Counted from the first letter of the stretch, positions 40,301-47,362 are shown. The stretch: DNA of 64,000 nucleotides from Crocodylus rhombifer (GCA_038503035.1 JAVSML010024702.1:372001-436000), one strand, 5' to 3'. The notes: generated from the sequence alone by a model not told the origin. Program-made: numbers and translations.

Positions 40301-41846
40301 GTACAGTTGGTATTCACACAGGGAAAACTTTTGGTATCACAGTACCCTTCCTCAGACATCATTTGAGCACGCAGCACAGAAAACGTTCTTGGGAAAATGT
40401 AACTGATAAGACCAGGTGTTGCAACTGAGTGTTGAATGTATAACTGTATTCACTTTAGGGCTTGTAATCCAGACTCAGTCAAAAAAAAAAAAAAAAAAAA
40501 TACCTACCCTAAATAGTTATAGAAATACAGTCTAGGCTAAACCAAATAATTAAAAAGAACAGCCTGTGTAACTCAGATTGTTCCTGACCCAGAAACATTC
40601 AGAACAGTGGGAGATTAAGGTTTATATTTACTAGTGGCAAAAGCAAAGTATGCATTACCTTGGACTGTTTTGCCCAGGTAATCTCCTTTTCTCTCTTTAT
40701 TGATCACATATTGATAGATCTTCCCAGTGGTCAGATTATTGTCCTTAGTGAGACGGATATCAAGGAAGCGTTCGTAGTTACCCAGATCCAGGTCCACCTC
40801 TCCTCCATCATCTAACACAAACACCTCGCCTGCAGCAAACGCCAAAATGCAGAAGTCAGCTAGACAAAGTACATTTAAGCAAACCGTTATTCCCTTCCTC
40901 CGCCCCCCCCCACCCCGAAGACAGCTGAAAGAGCTCAGTGTAATTAAACAGCTTCTTGGCACACCCTCTTCTACAAAAAAAATGGGATAACTAATAAAAA
41001 AAAGACTACAGAGCAAACAGTGGAATAGGATTAAATTGTTAAAGAATTAATCCCTGCATGAGATGTTATACATCAGGGAAGATCCTACATTTATTAACAG
41101 GGGCATAAAACTGAAAAACAAAGCCTTTGAAACCAGGCCCTCTGAAGTCAGTACCCCCAGTATCACTAATGAATGCGTGGAGGCGTTTGCCATCCTGGCG
41201 TGGTCATCCACTACAGAAATTTAGGTGGTGCCAAATTTTGCTCGGCATAGGCCGACTGCCATGAGACTGCATTTTGTAGGCTTCAAAGAAGCAGGGAGAT
41301 TCTCTTTACAGCTAAGTAGCTCGCGACGCGTGTACGACACATGTGTTTGCAGACCACACCGTTACCACCCGCTTCGTCTTCTCAAGCATTCGGGTTTTTT
41401 TCGCTTCTGTTAAATGAATGAACACACGGCACCTCAGCTCGGCTGTGCCAAGAGCCGAACCCCACCTCGTCACCCACAAGGGGCTAATCAGCAAATACGC
41501 GGCTAGTTCCCGACATCAGAGACGCTCGTCTCCGAGGCACCGGAATTAGCGGCTGTTCAATTTCAAACTCTTTCCCAGGGACACGCCGCGAAAACGGGCG
41601 CGGACATCTCCCCGCTCCTCCAACGAGAAGCGCGAGCCCCCGCCGGCCACGGCCAAACGAAACCCGTCTCCTCGGCGCACCGTGCTCATAGGGAGAGAAG
41701 GTCCCTGCGTCGATGTTAATATACGGGTCGATTTTAATGGAGGTGACGTGCAAGCCGCACGATTTCAGGATGGTCCCGATGCTGCTGGCGATGATCCCCT
41801 TCCCGATCCCCGAGATGACGCCGCCGGTGACCAGAATGTACTTCAT
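16264..41846 (-). CDS. CTPS1: CTP synthase 1, complete, 17 coding exons
   Basis: CTP synthase makes CTP from UTP, ATP and glutamine in the cytosol. It is the last step of de novo pyrimidine triphosphate synthesis. The exons sum to 1776 nt, giving 591 residues, the known length of human CTPS1, and every junction keeps phase. The N-terminal amidoligase domain has the P-loop [10 protein letters not shown] (8-17) and [10 protein letters not shown] (147-156). The C-terminal class I glutamine amidotransferase domain has GGFGVRG (371-377), nucleophile C399 in GVCLGMQ, and H526/E528 in VQYHPEF. H355, a filament-interface residue in the human enzyme, is present. The Ser-rich tail (S562, S568, S571, S573-575) retains the positions phosphorylated in human. 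Position 365 is Asp where I recall His in human. The CpG-island promoter fits housekeeping expression. Confidence 0.98.
16349..18095 (-). other. CTPS1 intron 17
   Basis: Donor GTAGGT. No repeat was recognised except a short duplicated TTTCAGAAACCATT word near 16830-16870. Confidence 0.7.
18096..18240 (-). CDS. CTPS1: CTPS1 exon 17
   Basis: Encodes residues 516-563 plus two bases of 564. Acceptor CTCCTGTTAG|AACATC, donor CCCAG|GTAGG. It contains catalytic H526 and E528 (VQYHPEF) and the [14 protein letters not shown] segment. Confidence 0.96.
18513..18723. mobile_element. hAT-like MITE in CTPS1 intron 16
   Basis: The left tip AATCAGCAACCTTTTACGAC and right tip GGCCACAGGCTGCTGACCCC are imperfect inversions of each other, with CAGCA/TGCTG at the ends. 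This is the usual form of short hAT derivatives. No perfect 8-bp duplication was identified. Confidence 0.5.
18915..19011 (-). CDS. CTPS1: CTPS1 exon 16
   Basis: Encodes residues 484-515 plus one base. Acceptor TTTCCATAG|GTGAAT, donor GGAAG|GTGAGC. The product segment is [20 protein letters not shown] and onward through [11 protein letters not shown]. Confidence 0.95.
19101..19156 (-). CDS. CTPS1: CTPS1 exon 15 (56 nt)
   Basis: Encodes residues 465-483 ([19 protein letters not shown]). Acceptor TTTTGGTGCAG|GAAAAC, donor TTTGAG|GTACAG. Short, but in phase on both sides. Confidence 0.94.
19412..19508 (-). CDS. CTPS1: CTPS1 exon 14
   Basis: Encodes residues 433-464 plus one base ([20 protein letters not shown] to KNSIM). 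Acceptor CTCCCTCAG|ATCATA, donor CATGA|GTATGT. Confidence 0.95.
20370..20413 (-). CDS. CTPS1: CTPS1 exon 13 (44 nt)
   Basis: Encodes residues 418-432 ([15 protein letters not shown]). Acceptor ACTTTACAG|ATGCAA, donor CCCGTG|GTGAGT. It is the smallest exon of the gene and the frame closes exactly with exons 12 and 14. Confidence 0.95.
20990..21185. mobile_element. hAT-like MITE fragment in CTPS1 intron 12
   Basis: Starts AATGGTGCCCAACCTTTTAG, a typical hAT-derived left tip, then GGACTTGGCTCAACTGGGG. The right end (GTGGGCCAGATCCAATACTG) lacks a clear matching inverted tip. Confidence 0.4.
21327..21389 (-). CDS. CTPS1: CTPS1 exon 12 (63 nt, glutaminase nucleophile)
   Basis: Encodes residues 397-417 ([20 protein letters not shown] and Q). 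The nucleophilic cysteine falls exactly at residue 399. Acceptor TTCTGCAG|GAGTTT, donor GGCAAG|GTGATT. Confidence 0.96.
21990..22620 (-). mobile_element. CR1 LINE 3' end in CTPS1 intron 11
   Basis: A 120-residue minus-strand frame (22064-22426) reads like the C-terminal end of CR1 ORF2. Diagnostic parts are [32 protein letters not shown], and [17 protein letters not shown]. The upstream part includes the word for CCAAAACTGGACACAGTA typical of CR1. It is 5'-truncated. Confidence 0.85.
23137..23231 (-). CDS. CTPS1: CTPS1 exon 11
   Basis: Encodes residues 365-396 plus one base, with [16 protein letters not shown], the start of the glutamine amidotransferase core. Acceptor TCTGTGTACAG|TGGAGT, donor CCTAG|GTAAGA. 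Codon 365 is split GA|T (Asp). Confidence 0.96.
24255..24343 (-). CDS. CTPS1: CTPS1 exon 10
   Basis: Encodes residues 336-364 plus two bases ([20 protein letters not shown], then EAWQKLCSA). H355 lies here. Acceptor TTCTTAACAG|TACATT, donor GCTGA|GTAAGG. Confidence 0.95.
24570..25546 (-). mobile_element. Possible LTR-type element in CTPS1 intron 9
   Basis: Read on the minus strand, the segment starts TGTGATAGGGCACTTGGTGC at 25546 and has a TATA-like CATATAAATCC about 100 bp in (25438-25450 on plus). It then has a GC-rich region with a roughly 100-bp imperfect tandem repeat (CCAGCTGTGACnCCC near 25040 and 25140). The TG start plus TATA spacing suggests a solo LTR. The other end and target duplication are not identified. 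It could equally be a MITE with a minisatellite. Confidence 0.3.
26076..26932. mobile_element. DNA-transposon derivative in CTPS1 intron 9
   Basis: The left tip CCACATTTACTCAACTGCAA and the inverted right tip CCGTATTTACCTGAATCCAA agree over most positions, continuing into AAGATAG/AAGATGA. A second set (TCTAGAATCAAACTGG, TCTTAGAATCAAG) lies just inside each end. The core (26550-26780) is G-rich and repetitive. No coding capacity was found, and the long open frame inside is a low-complexity artefact. Confidence 0.65.
27040..27200 (-). other. Unidentified exon-like open frame in CTPS1 intron 9
   Basis: On the minus strand an acceptor-like TTTGATTTCAG (ending 27196) is followed by an open frame of about 55 codons beginning [15 protein letters not shown] and containing [18 protein letters not shown], then a stop. 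It is not part of CTPS1, whose exons 9 and 10 join in frame without it, and I see no good donor. It could be a relict repeat, an orphan exon or chance. Family unknown. Confidence 0.25.
27296..27428 (-). CDS. CTPS1: CTPS1 exon 9
   Basis: Encodes residues 291-335 (from [20 protein letters not shown] to NHKLEIK). This is the linker into the glutaminase domain. Acceptor TGTGTCCAG|GTATGA, donor ATCAAA|GTATGT. Confidence 0.95.
28800..28875. mobile_element. MITE fragment (55950-56334 family)
   Basis: Words TTTTTACATGTGCTC, GCACTTTAATTAGAGCAG and CTCTGAGAG match the 56010-56080 interval of the complete element at 55950-56334. Confidence 0.45.
28927..29128. mobile_element. hAT-like MITE in CTPS1 intron 8
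   Basis: The tips TTTAGGGACCTACTTAAAT and ATTTCAGTAGGTCCCTTA are inverted. The interior shares CCAATCAGCAG/CCAATCAGTGG and GGGCAGGGCTGC-like words with the better-preserved element at 34424-34784. No perfect target duplication is seen at this copy. Confidence 0.55.
29214..29248 (+). repeat. 35-nt direct repeat, copy 1
   Basis: AATTTCAAAGTCAGCTAATA through CCCAATTGGA recurs at 29564-29598 with one difference (A to G). The 315 bp between the copies begins with a fragment of the foldback hAT arm. Confidence 0.85.
29246..29334 (+). mobile_element. Fragment of the foldback hAT family
   Basis: Matches 30648-30712 of the complete foldback element: GGAGCAGGGCCACGGTGAAA, then CCCCACCCTGAGCCCAGCCT and CCACCAAGAACAGCCT, with about 18 extra bases between the blocks. 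It is an internal arm fragment without termini. Confidence 0.7.
29564..29598 (+). repeat. 35-nt direct repeat, copy 2
   Basis: Second copy of 29214-29248, offset 350 bp. Confidence 0.85.
29770..29921 (-). CDS. CTPS1: CTPS1 exon 8
   Basis: Encodes residues 241-290 plus two bases of 291 ([20 protein letters not shown] to KWKEMAD). Acceptor TATGAACAG|GTTATT, donor GACAG|GTGAGC. A 1,074-bp transposon begins only 89 bp upstream of this acceptor. Confidence 0.96.
30003..30010. repeat. Left 8-bp target-site duplication (TCCTGCTT)
   Basis: Identical to 31085-31092. The pair flanks the element 30011-31084. An 8-bp duplication is the hallmark of hAT transposition. Confidence 0.85.
30011..31084. mobile_element. 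Foldback hAT element, nearly all inverted repeat
   Basis: Tips TAGAGGTGCACCAAT and ATTGGTGCACCCCTA are inverted, with perfect 8-bp duplications (TCCTGCTT) outside. Beyond the tips, the left arm (30011 to about 30565) and right arm (about 30627-31084) are inverted copies of each other through a GC-rich interior. Shared words include GTGGTGGAAG, GGGGGGCAGATCA, GCAGGGCA, CCCCCAGATCTG and GGGCTCAGGG. No transposase is encoded, and the several long open frames inside are GC-rich shadows. It lies in CTPS1 intron 7, so the pre-mRNA could fold into a stem of several hundred base pairs. Related arms occur at 47363 and 29246. Confidence 0.88.
31085..31092. repeat. Right 8-bp target-site duplication (TCCTGCTT)
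   Basis: Identical to 30003-30010. Confidence 0.85.
32515..32625 (+). mobile_element. Penelope-like element 3' tail in CTPS1 intron 7
   Basis: Contains ACCCAAAAGCTTCCAAAG, TTTTTCCAGCTATTTCAG and TCTAATAAAAGATATCA followed by ACCCAAAGAACCTTG. This nearly duplicates the tail of the longer PLE at about 51715-51805. 5'-truncated, sense strand. Confidence 0.75.
32640..32700. mobile_element. hAT-like tip next to the PLE tail
   Basis: AAGTGATTCTCAGCCAGCGT followed by GGGGCACCCTGTGA resembles a hAT-type left end. No partner end was found. Confidence 0.3.
32935..33651. mobile_element. Degenerate hAT-like MITE in CTPS1 intron 7
   Basis: Both flanks carry AATTTGGCCAATCG-style words (CGATTCAATTTGGAGG left; AATCACCGAATCGAATTG right). 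The right end reads, inverted, TAGGCCTGTGTGAATCGCCT, a common hAT-type tip. The core is GC-rich (33120-33520). The left tip appears eroded. Confidence 0.45.
33869..33949 (-). CDS. CTPS1: CTPS1 exon 7
   Basis: Encodes residues 214-240 ([20 protein letters not shown] to EPEQ). Acceptor CTCTGCTAG|ATTGTG, donor GAGCAG|GTAAAG. Confidence 0.96.
34208..34291 (-). CDS. CTPS1: CTPS1 exon 6
   Basis: Encodes residues 186-213 ([20 protein letters not shown] to SPDL), the conserved UTP/CTP-site region of the synthase domain. Acceptor GATTGCTAG|CCAAGT, donor GACCTA|GTAAGT. Confidence 0.96.
34424..34784. mobile_element. hAT MITE with perfect 8-bp target duplication
   Basis: Tips TAGGGATCTACTTAAAGC and GCACAGATCCCTA are inverted. 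ATCATAGG is duplicated exactly at 34416-34423 and 34785-34792. The element is 361 bp and non-coding. An internal pair CACTGATTGGC / GCCAATCAGTG (about 34578 and 34628) is also inverted. It sits 132 bp upstream of the CTPS1 exon 6 acceptor. Confidence 0.85.
36175..36291 (-). CDS. CTPS1: CTPS1 exon 5
   Basis: Encodes residues 147-185 ([20 protein letters not shown] to SLVPQ), including the highly conserved GGTVGDIES motif of the synthase active site. Acceptor TTCCTTTAG|CTTGGT, donor CCCCAG|GTAAGG. Confidence 0.97.
36700..38030. mobile_element. hAT-like element in CTPS1 intron 4
   Basis: Tips CAGGGGTGGGCAA and TTGCCCACCCCGG are inverted. Subterminal GGAGGGCCATTTAATGAG and TGGTGGGCCGGACTTGG also pair loosely. 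Flanks share only TAGAC, so the target duplication is eroded. The 1.3-kb interior is a GT-rich minisatellite (about 37030-37240) followed by a GC-rich segment. The long frames across it are compositional. No transposase motif is seen. Confidence 0.7.
37035..37240 (+). repeat. GT/GGGGAGTG-rich minisatellite inside the 36700-38030 element
   Basis: Repeating GTGTGTGG, GGGGGAGTG and GCAGGTGTG words without a constant period. Confidence 0.6.
38380..38460 (+). mobile_element. tRNA-derived SINE head in CTPS1 intron 4
   Basis: An A-box-like TTGGCTAAGTGCC (about 38385-38397) and a B-box-like GGTTCAAGTCC (38421-38431) are spaced as in a tRNA, within GCACTCACCCAGGAGGTGAG. This is the pattern of tRNA-derived SINE heads. 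A functional tRNA is unlikely because the acceptor stem is not evident. Confidence 0.5.
39073..39173 (-). CDS. CTPS1: CTPS1 exon 4
   Basis: Encodes residues 113-146 ([20 protein letters not shown] to CVIE). Acceptor ATCTATTATAG|TTGTCC, donor ATTGAG|GTTTGT. Confidence 0.96.
40272..40410 (-). mobile_element. Penelope-like element tail, antisense, in CTPS1 intron 3
   Basis: On the minus strand it reads GTCTGAGGAAGGGTACTGTG, then CCAAAAGTTTTCCCTG and GGTCCAATAAAAGATAGCAC. This matches the order of the PLE 3' end. Confidence 0.65.
40659..40829 (-). CDS. CTPS1: CTPS1 exon 3
   Basis: Encodes residues 56-112 plus one base ([20 protein letters not shown] to KTVQ). [11 protein letters not shown] contains the acidic metal-binding stretch of the synthase site. 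Acceptor TTTGCTGCAG|GCGAGG, donor TCCAAG|GTAATG. Confidence 0.97.
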
Positions 41847-41850
41847 TGGT
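41681..41850 (-). CDS. CTPS1: CTPS1 exon 2, contains the start codon
   Basis: The acceptor is GGCCCGCAG|ACCAATG. ATG is at 41846-41844, so only four 5' UTR bases lie in this exon. Encodes residues 1-55 plus one base (from [17 protein letters not shown] to SPYEH). The donor is GCACG|GTGCGC. The P-loop is at 8-17. Confidence 0.98.
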
Positions 41851-42042
41851 CTGCGGGCCTGGAAAACGAAACACGCGGCGTGTCAGGCGCAGGCTGGCAG
41901 GGGGACACCGGGTGCGGGGTCGGGCGCGCTGCACAGGGGAGTTCGCAGAAACACGCGGGACAAGAAACACGCGGGAGCCCGCCCCGCGTCCGCGTGGCCC
42001 CGCCCGCGCTCTCCCCCCCCCCATCCGCGTGGTCCCGCTCAC

Positions 42043-42130
42043 CGGCCCCGGCGCGGCGGGAGCTGCGGACCGTGCGCACGCGCTGCAGCCGGCTCGGAAG
42101 ACCGCGCATGAGGCCGGCAGGCTCACGGCG
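42043..42130 (-). other. CTPS1: Predicted CTPS1 exon 1, non-coding
   Basis: A strong minus-strand donor GGGGCCG|GTGAGCG places the 3' end of exon 1 at 42043, giving a 192-nt first intron. The 5' end is a guess from the position of the CCAAT and GC boxes. Confidence 0.5.
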
Positions 42131-42506
42131 CACGCGCCAAAGCGGCCGCACCTGCGCACTACGCACCGCCACGCTCCGCCCTTCTGGGGCGGCAGGGTCC
42201 AGCTGCCCGGCAATTGGGCGTGGAGCGGGGCGGGGCTTGCGGCTGCAGGTGGTGGGGCACGTGCCCGCCAGCCCAGGGTGGGAAAGGCCGGAGCGGTCCT
42301 GAAAGCTTCCAGAAAAAGAAGATATGTACGTGTATATCTTTGTATTTATTTATTTGTTTAGTTTTTAATTGCAAATTTCCCGGTTGGTCGCAGACGAGGT
42401 GTCATTATGCAACCGCCTAGATTCGTGCCTTTCACCTGCCGCTGCCAGCCGTCGCCTCGGGTGGTCATCCTCGAGATCAGTCCGGTTCTGTGCTGCTTTG
42501 GCCTTA

Positions 42507-42699
42507 TTGATACGAAACCCGACGACTTTCCGCCCTCTTTTTTTTCTCTTCAAGAGCAAACACCGGGCCGCGCCTTCTCAGATGATCCTGAATCGGTTCT
42601 GAGATGCTTTCATTGTCTAGGTTACAGATGATACATCGTTTTTCCCTTTCTCTTCAAGAGAAGAACTAGAGGACAGAAAGGCATCTGGTTTCGTATTGG
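42507..42699. mobile_element. MITE-like inverted repeat upstream of the CTPS1 promoter
   Basis: The arm 42507-42556 (starting TTGATACGAAACCCGACG) and the arm 42650-42699 are inverted with about 80 percent identity over 50 bp, both ending inside at CTCTTCAAGAG. The 93-bp centre is related to 47891-47970. It could also be a foldback repeat. Confidence 0.65.
42575..42654 (+). repeat. Dispersed direct repeat, copy 1 (core of the 42507-42699 element)
   Basis: CTTTCATTGTCTAGGTTACA is identical to part of 47891-47970, and the flanking TTCTCAGATnATCCT and TTTTTCCCT also match. Confidence 0.7.
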
Positions 42700-43044
42700 T
42701 AGACATCGGTGACATGTAAGGGGTGCACGCAGGTGCACACTCACCCCCTGAGACTGGCCGTGCATGCCCTGGAACCACCAGCCACAAAACCGGAAGTGAA
42801 CTTCCCGTTTTGCCACTGGCATGGTGATCAGCTGCTGGGCCCCTCCCCCCCATCAGTGATCTGGGCCCCCCCCCGACTTGGGAGGCACCAGCCACCCATG
42901 CCAATAGAAGATAAAGGACAACCGGACTCTCCTCTAGGAGGGCCACCCTAGTGTCACGCGGGAGTGCAAGGGCTCATCTCCTCCTCATGGTCCGGGGGTG
43001 GAGATCATCCCTAGGGACTAGGCACATGCCATCTTAGGGGTGCC

Positions 43045-43556
43045 TGATAGCAGCCTACAGCTACTTGAAAGGGAGTCGAGAGAGGATGAGACTGGACTGT
43101 TCTCAGTGGTGCAGATGACAGGACAAGGAGCAATGGGCTCAAGTTGCAGCAAAGGAAGTTTAGGTTGGATATGACACAGGTAGGGGTGAACTGGGCAACC
43201 GCCTGGGACCTGGTCAGAAAGGGGGATTGAACATGGTAAAAATAATAATTATTTTTATCATCTCTGGCAAAGGTTTGGGGGGAGGGGGCATACTAAAAGT
43301 TCACCCGGGGCCACCAGGAGTCTAGGTATGGTGCTGAATGTTGGAAAAAGTCTCTCACAAGGAAGGTAGTGAAGCACTGAAATGGGTTACCTAGAGAGCT
43401 GATGGGATCTCCGTCCTTGGAGGTTTTTAAGGCCCAGCTCGACAAAGTCTTGACTGGGAAAATCTAGTTGGGGCTGGTCCTGCTTTGAGCAGAAGGTTGG
43501 ACTAGATGTCCTCCTGAGGTCCCTTCTAGCCCTAATTTCCTATGACTTTATGATCT
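43045..43556 (+). mobile_element. CR1 LINE 3' end with an internal insertion
   Basis: Sense-strand CR1 ORF2 tail words (GACAAGGAGCAATGGGCTCA, AGTGAAGCACTGAAATGGGT, GTTGGACTAGATGTCCTCCT), ending CTATGACTTTATGATCTG. About 165 bp of foreign sequence (43170-43338) splits the copy between GTTGGATAT and GTTGGAAAAAGT. Confidence 0.8.
43172..43336. mobile_element. Short MITE-like insertion inside the CR1 copy
   Basis: Carries AGGGGTGAACTGGGCAACCG near its left end and AAGTTCACCCGGGGCC near its right, an inverted GGGTGAAC/GTTCACCC pair. GTTGGA occurs on both CR1 sides, possibly a target duplication. Confidence 0.4.
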
Positions 43557-44469
43557 GCCACGTGGCTGTCACAACTGTCATGAGCAGCCTGTGTGGCACG
43601 TGTAGGTTGTAGACTTCTCTCCCCAATCTACAACCTGTGTAGACTGGGGAGAGAACAGGCAGCACCGTGGCAGATAGGGGAGGGAGCAAAAAGCAGAGCA
43701 TCGGATCAGGCAGGGACCATAGGGCAGGGAGCAGAAAGCTGAGCGGCAGATGGGGTAAAGGAAAGCAATCAGTGGCACTCGGGGAGGGTGCAGGGCTAAT
43801 TTGTGGCATGCCTGCTGAAAACGGTTAGCTTTCACTGACCTATCTAAAGTCACCCGCTGAATAGGCAAACTAGTCTAGCTGACTTCTGTGACACCAACAG
43901 AGAGTGGTACCAGAGTGTGAGAGAATGGGAGACATTTCTTTCACAAAGCAAACAGAATTGTCTGGTTCTCCTTGGATAAACAGTTCCTGGTTTGCAAAAG
44001 AAGCAGAACTGAGAAGGGCCAGTTCTTAGAAGCAAAGTATCAGCTGAAGTGAAGAAAATGTAACAGTATCCTGCTCCTGTGGAAGTCAGAGTGCTGTGTT
44101 GTTCATTTCTACAGAAGCAGGCTCATCCAAATATACTGAAGGATGGAGTGAAATTAAACTCGTACTAAACCCAGTGGGAGTTTTGCCACTGGCTTCAGTG
44201 GGGACCAAGATTTTACCCTTACAGTTTTGTCTAGGCACATGGGCTTCCTCAGTTTCCTTTGGCTAACTATTCTAGTCTAATCCAGGAGACGGCACGAGGC
44301 TGACGTTGTTCCTTATTCCCAGTTCCTTATTCATGGTTCCCAGTTCCTTCCTCAGAGCTCTTTACACAAAGGTTGTTAGCAATGAATTAGACATGCTAAA
44401 GAGTTACAGCTTCATCAAAAACATGCATTTACATGTACAAATGTAAAATAATATCATGTACCAATTACA

Positions 44470-46960
44470 AAGCCTTGCTGAGATTAAGCTAGGATTATGG
44501 CAAAATCTTTTTTGGGTCACCCCAAACTACACATCTCCACTGCAGAAGGACACTTCTAAATAAGTCTGAGCAGGGCATTACCCAACCCAAAGGTTGGTTT
44601 TCATGTCCCAGCCTGCCAGTTGACAGTCCCCCAGATCTATGTGCAAAGTGAATTGCACCAAATAAGATGAGTTTCAGTAAAACCCACTTTGGGTCACCAA
44701 AAACCATATGTCTCCATGCCCAAGGGACTCTCCTGAAGAAGCCTGGGTGGGTCCCAGCCTAACCTGAAGTTTGGTTTTTGCATGCCGGCCTGCCAACTGA
44801 CCCCTCCCAGGCTTGTATGTATTTATATAGCACTGAATAAAGACCTGATTAGAGGCTGGGATTATGGGTGTAAATCCTTTTCAAGTTACCCAAACCACAT
44901 GTCTCTGCCACCAGGAGACTCTTCTGAAGAAATCTGGGTACTGCGCTGCCTGACCCAAAGTTTGTTTTTTGTGTTCCAGCCTGCCTACTGACACAAATAA
45001 GGATCTGGGTTTGGTCCAGGATTATTAAGTGAAATGCTATCTCAAGTCACCCCAAGATACACATCATTGCTTCTGGGAGACTGTCCTAAAGAAGTCAGGG
45101 CAAGCTCCTGCCCAGCCCAAAGATCAGTTGTTGAGTGCAAACCCGCTAATTTCCAGTCCCCACCCAGCCTGTACGCTAAATAAGTAGCCGTGAATAAAAT
45201 GATGCATTTGGGATGGGATTATAGGGCAAAACCTTTATTGGCTCATCCCAAAACACAAATCTCCATTACTGGAGAACTCTGCTGAGGAGGACTGGGAAGG
45301 CCCTTGCCCGATCCAAAGCTTGTTTTCTGTGTGGCAGCCTGTGTGCTATTTATGAAGCACTGGATAAGGAGCTGAGTTTGAACTGGGATTATTGAGCAAA
45401 ATCCTATTCAAATTACCCCAAAGCACATATCTTCACCATGGAGGGATATTCCTGAAGAAGTCTGAGTAGGACACTATCTGACCTGAAGCACATGTAGTGC
45501 CAGCCAGCCCCAGGCCTGTGCGCAAAGGAGCTGAGTTTGGGCTGGGATTATGGGCCAAAATACTCTTTGGATCACCCCAAAACACATTTCTGGGCCATCA
45601 AGGGGCTCACTTGAAGATGTGTGGGCAGTCCCCTCTCACCTGAAGCTCAGTTTTTGCATATCAGCCTACCAACTAACAGACCCCCAGGCCTGCATACTAA
45701 GTATATTGCACCACATAAGGAGCTGCTTTTGAGCTGGGTTTACAGGGCAAAACCCACTTTGGGTCACCCCAAACCACACATCCCTGTCATGGGAGGACTT
45801 TGGTGAAGCACTGGAATGGGTTACTAAAAGAAGTGGTGGAATCTCCATCCTGGGAGGGTTTTAAGACCCAGCTTGACAAAGCTTTGGCTGGGTTGATTTA
45901 GTTGGAGATGGTCCTGCTTTGACCAGGAGGTTGGACTACATGACCTCCTGAGGTCCCTTCCAATCCTAACTTTCTATGATTCTCTTGAAGAAGTCTGGGC
46001 AGCCCAACCCAAATTTCAGTTTTTGAATACCAGACTGCCAAATGACATGACTCTACCCAGGTTTGGGCTATGTGTATAGCCTCAGTAAGGAGTTGATTAT
46101 TGGTAAAAACCTTTACAGGTCGCACAAAACACACATTACCCCTTCCTGGATAACCTCATGAAGAAGTCTGGGAGGTCCCTGCCCTACCCCAAAGCTGCTT
46201 TTTTGAGTGCCAGTGTTTCAATCAAAGCCCCCCCCGCCGAGCTTGCTATGTACATAGTACTGAATATTGAGCTGATTTTGGGCTGGGATTACAGGTGGAA
46301 ATCCTTTCTAAATCACCACAGAACACAAGTCCTCACCACTGGGGGATCTCCCAAAGAAGTCTAGGCATGGCAGTGCCTGACCTGAAGCTCAGTTTTTGCT
46401 TGCCAGCCTGGCAGCTGACAGCCTCTCAGATCTGTGTGCTATGTATGTTCCTACGAATAAGAAATTGATTTTGGGATGCAATTATGGGGCAAAATCCTTT
46501 TCAGATCACCCCAAAACACACCTCTCCACCCCCTGGGGACTCTCCTGAAGAAGGCTGGGAACATCCCTGCTTGACCTGATGCTCGGTTTTTGAATGCCAG
46601 CCTGCACAGACCACCCACCCATCAAGGCCTGCATGCTAAATACTTTGCACCGGATAAGGAGTTTATTTTGGGCTGGGATTATGGGGCAAAACCCCCTTTT
46701 GGGCACCCCAAATCGCACATCTTCCTGACTGGGGGACTTTCCTGAATAAATCTGGGCAGGACACTGCCTAATCTGAAGCTTGGTTTTCACATGCCAGCCA
46801 GTTAACTGACATCCCCTCCCACTGTGTACTATGTAAACAGTAACAAATAAGGGGCTGAGGCTGGACTGGGATTTCCAGATGAAATCCTTTCTGGGTCACC
46901 CCAAACCACACCTCTCCACCACTGGGGGGACTCTACAAAAAGAAGCCTTTTCAGGCCTAT
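44470..46960 (+). repeat. Tandem array, 13 imperfect units of about 158-198 bp
   Basis: Anchors of the GGGTCACCCCAAAnCACA type start near 44514, 44691, 44883, 45044, 45239, 45411, 45569, 45761, 46117, 46311, 46503, 46701 and 46893. The commonest spacing is about 192 bp. Each unit also has GGGATTATGGGGCAAAA, a GGGACTCTCCTGAAGAAGTC word, TTTTTGnATGCCAGCCTGCC and AATAAGGAGCTGATTTTGGG. One unit is enlarged by a CR1 insertion (45799-45983). The array is non-coding. Confidence 0.9.
45799..45983 (+). mobile_element. CR1 3' end inserted in one unit of the tandem array
   Basis: Sense CR1 tail (TGGTGAAGCACTGGAATGGG to CCAATCCTAACTTTCTATGA) splits the array unit between GGGAGGACT and CTTGAAGAAGTCTGGG. 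Removing it restores a normal spacing of about 172 bp. Confidence 0.85.
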
Positions 46961-47362
46961 TTGATCCTTGGCTTTTTCCACCAAAGGTTTCTATATATGA
47001 CATGAAGTAAGTTGGTAGTGTAAGTGTTATGTTGTAGCTGTGATGATATCAAGTTGAAATAAAACTATACACGTGTCTAGCTCTACATCAAATTACTGAA
47101 CCATGCCTTTTCATATGCCTAGTGCTGGCTTTTCAGACATAGTAGTACACTATTCCCCTGCCCCCAAATCTTTTTCTTGTATCCTGTATTCAGATCTTTT
47201 GTATTTAAGTAGACAGAATGTTGCTTGTTAAAACACCCACCTGCCCTGATTAATGCAACAGAGAACATGAGACATATTTGCAAATGTATCAGAGTTCACT
47301 GAAACAAAGATTTTCTCATTGCAGGCAGAAAGTAGTTGGGGGTAACATGCAATACTGGCAAC

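Larger units (their letters stand above)
41480..42290. promoter_or_regulatory. CpG island promoter of CTPS1
   Basis: CpG dinucleotides are dense here and sparse everywhere else in the window. The island spans exon 2, exon 1 and the upstream DNA. Upstream elements read on the minus strand include an inverted CCAAT at 42213-42217. GC boxes are at 42227-42236 (GGGGCGGGGC) and about 42174-42181 (CTCCGCCC). No TATA box is visible, as is usual for housekeeping genes. Confidence 0.85.

Noticed and set aside
41682..42361. Plus-strand frames of up to 206 residues across the CTPS1 promoter
   Set aside because: Antisense to CTPS1 exons 1-2 in a CpG island, where stop codons are rare. No protein similarity is seen.
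44470..46960. CRISPR-like array
   Set aside because: Long diverged tandem units without short identical repeats and unique spacers, in a vertebrate genome. It is satellite-type.
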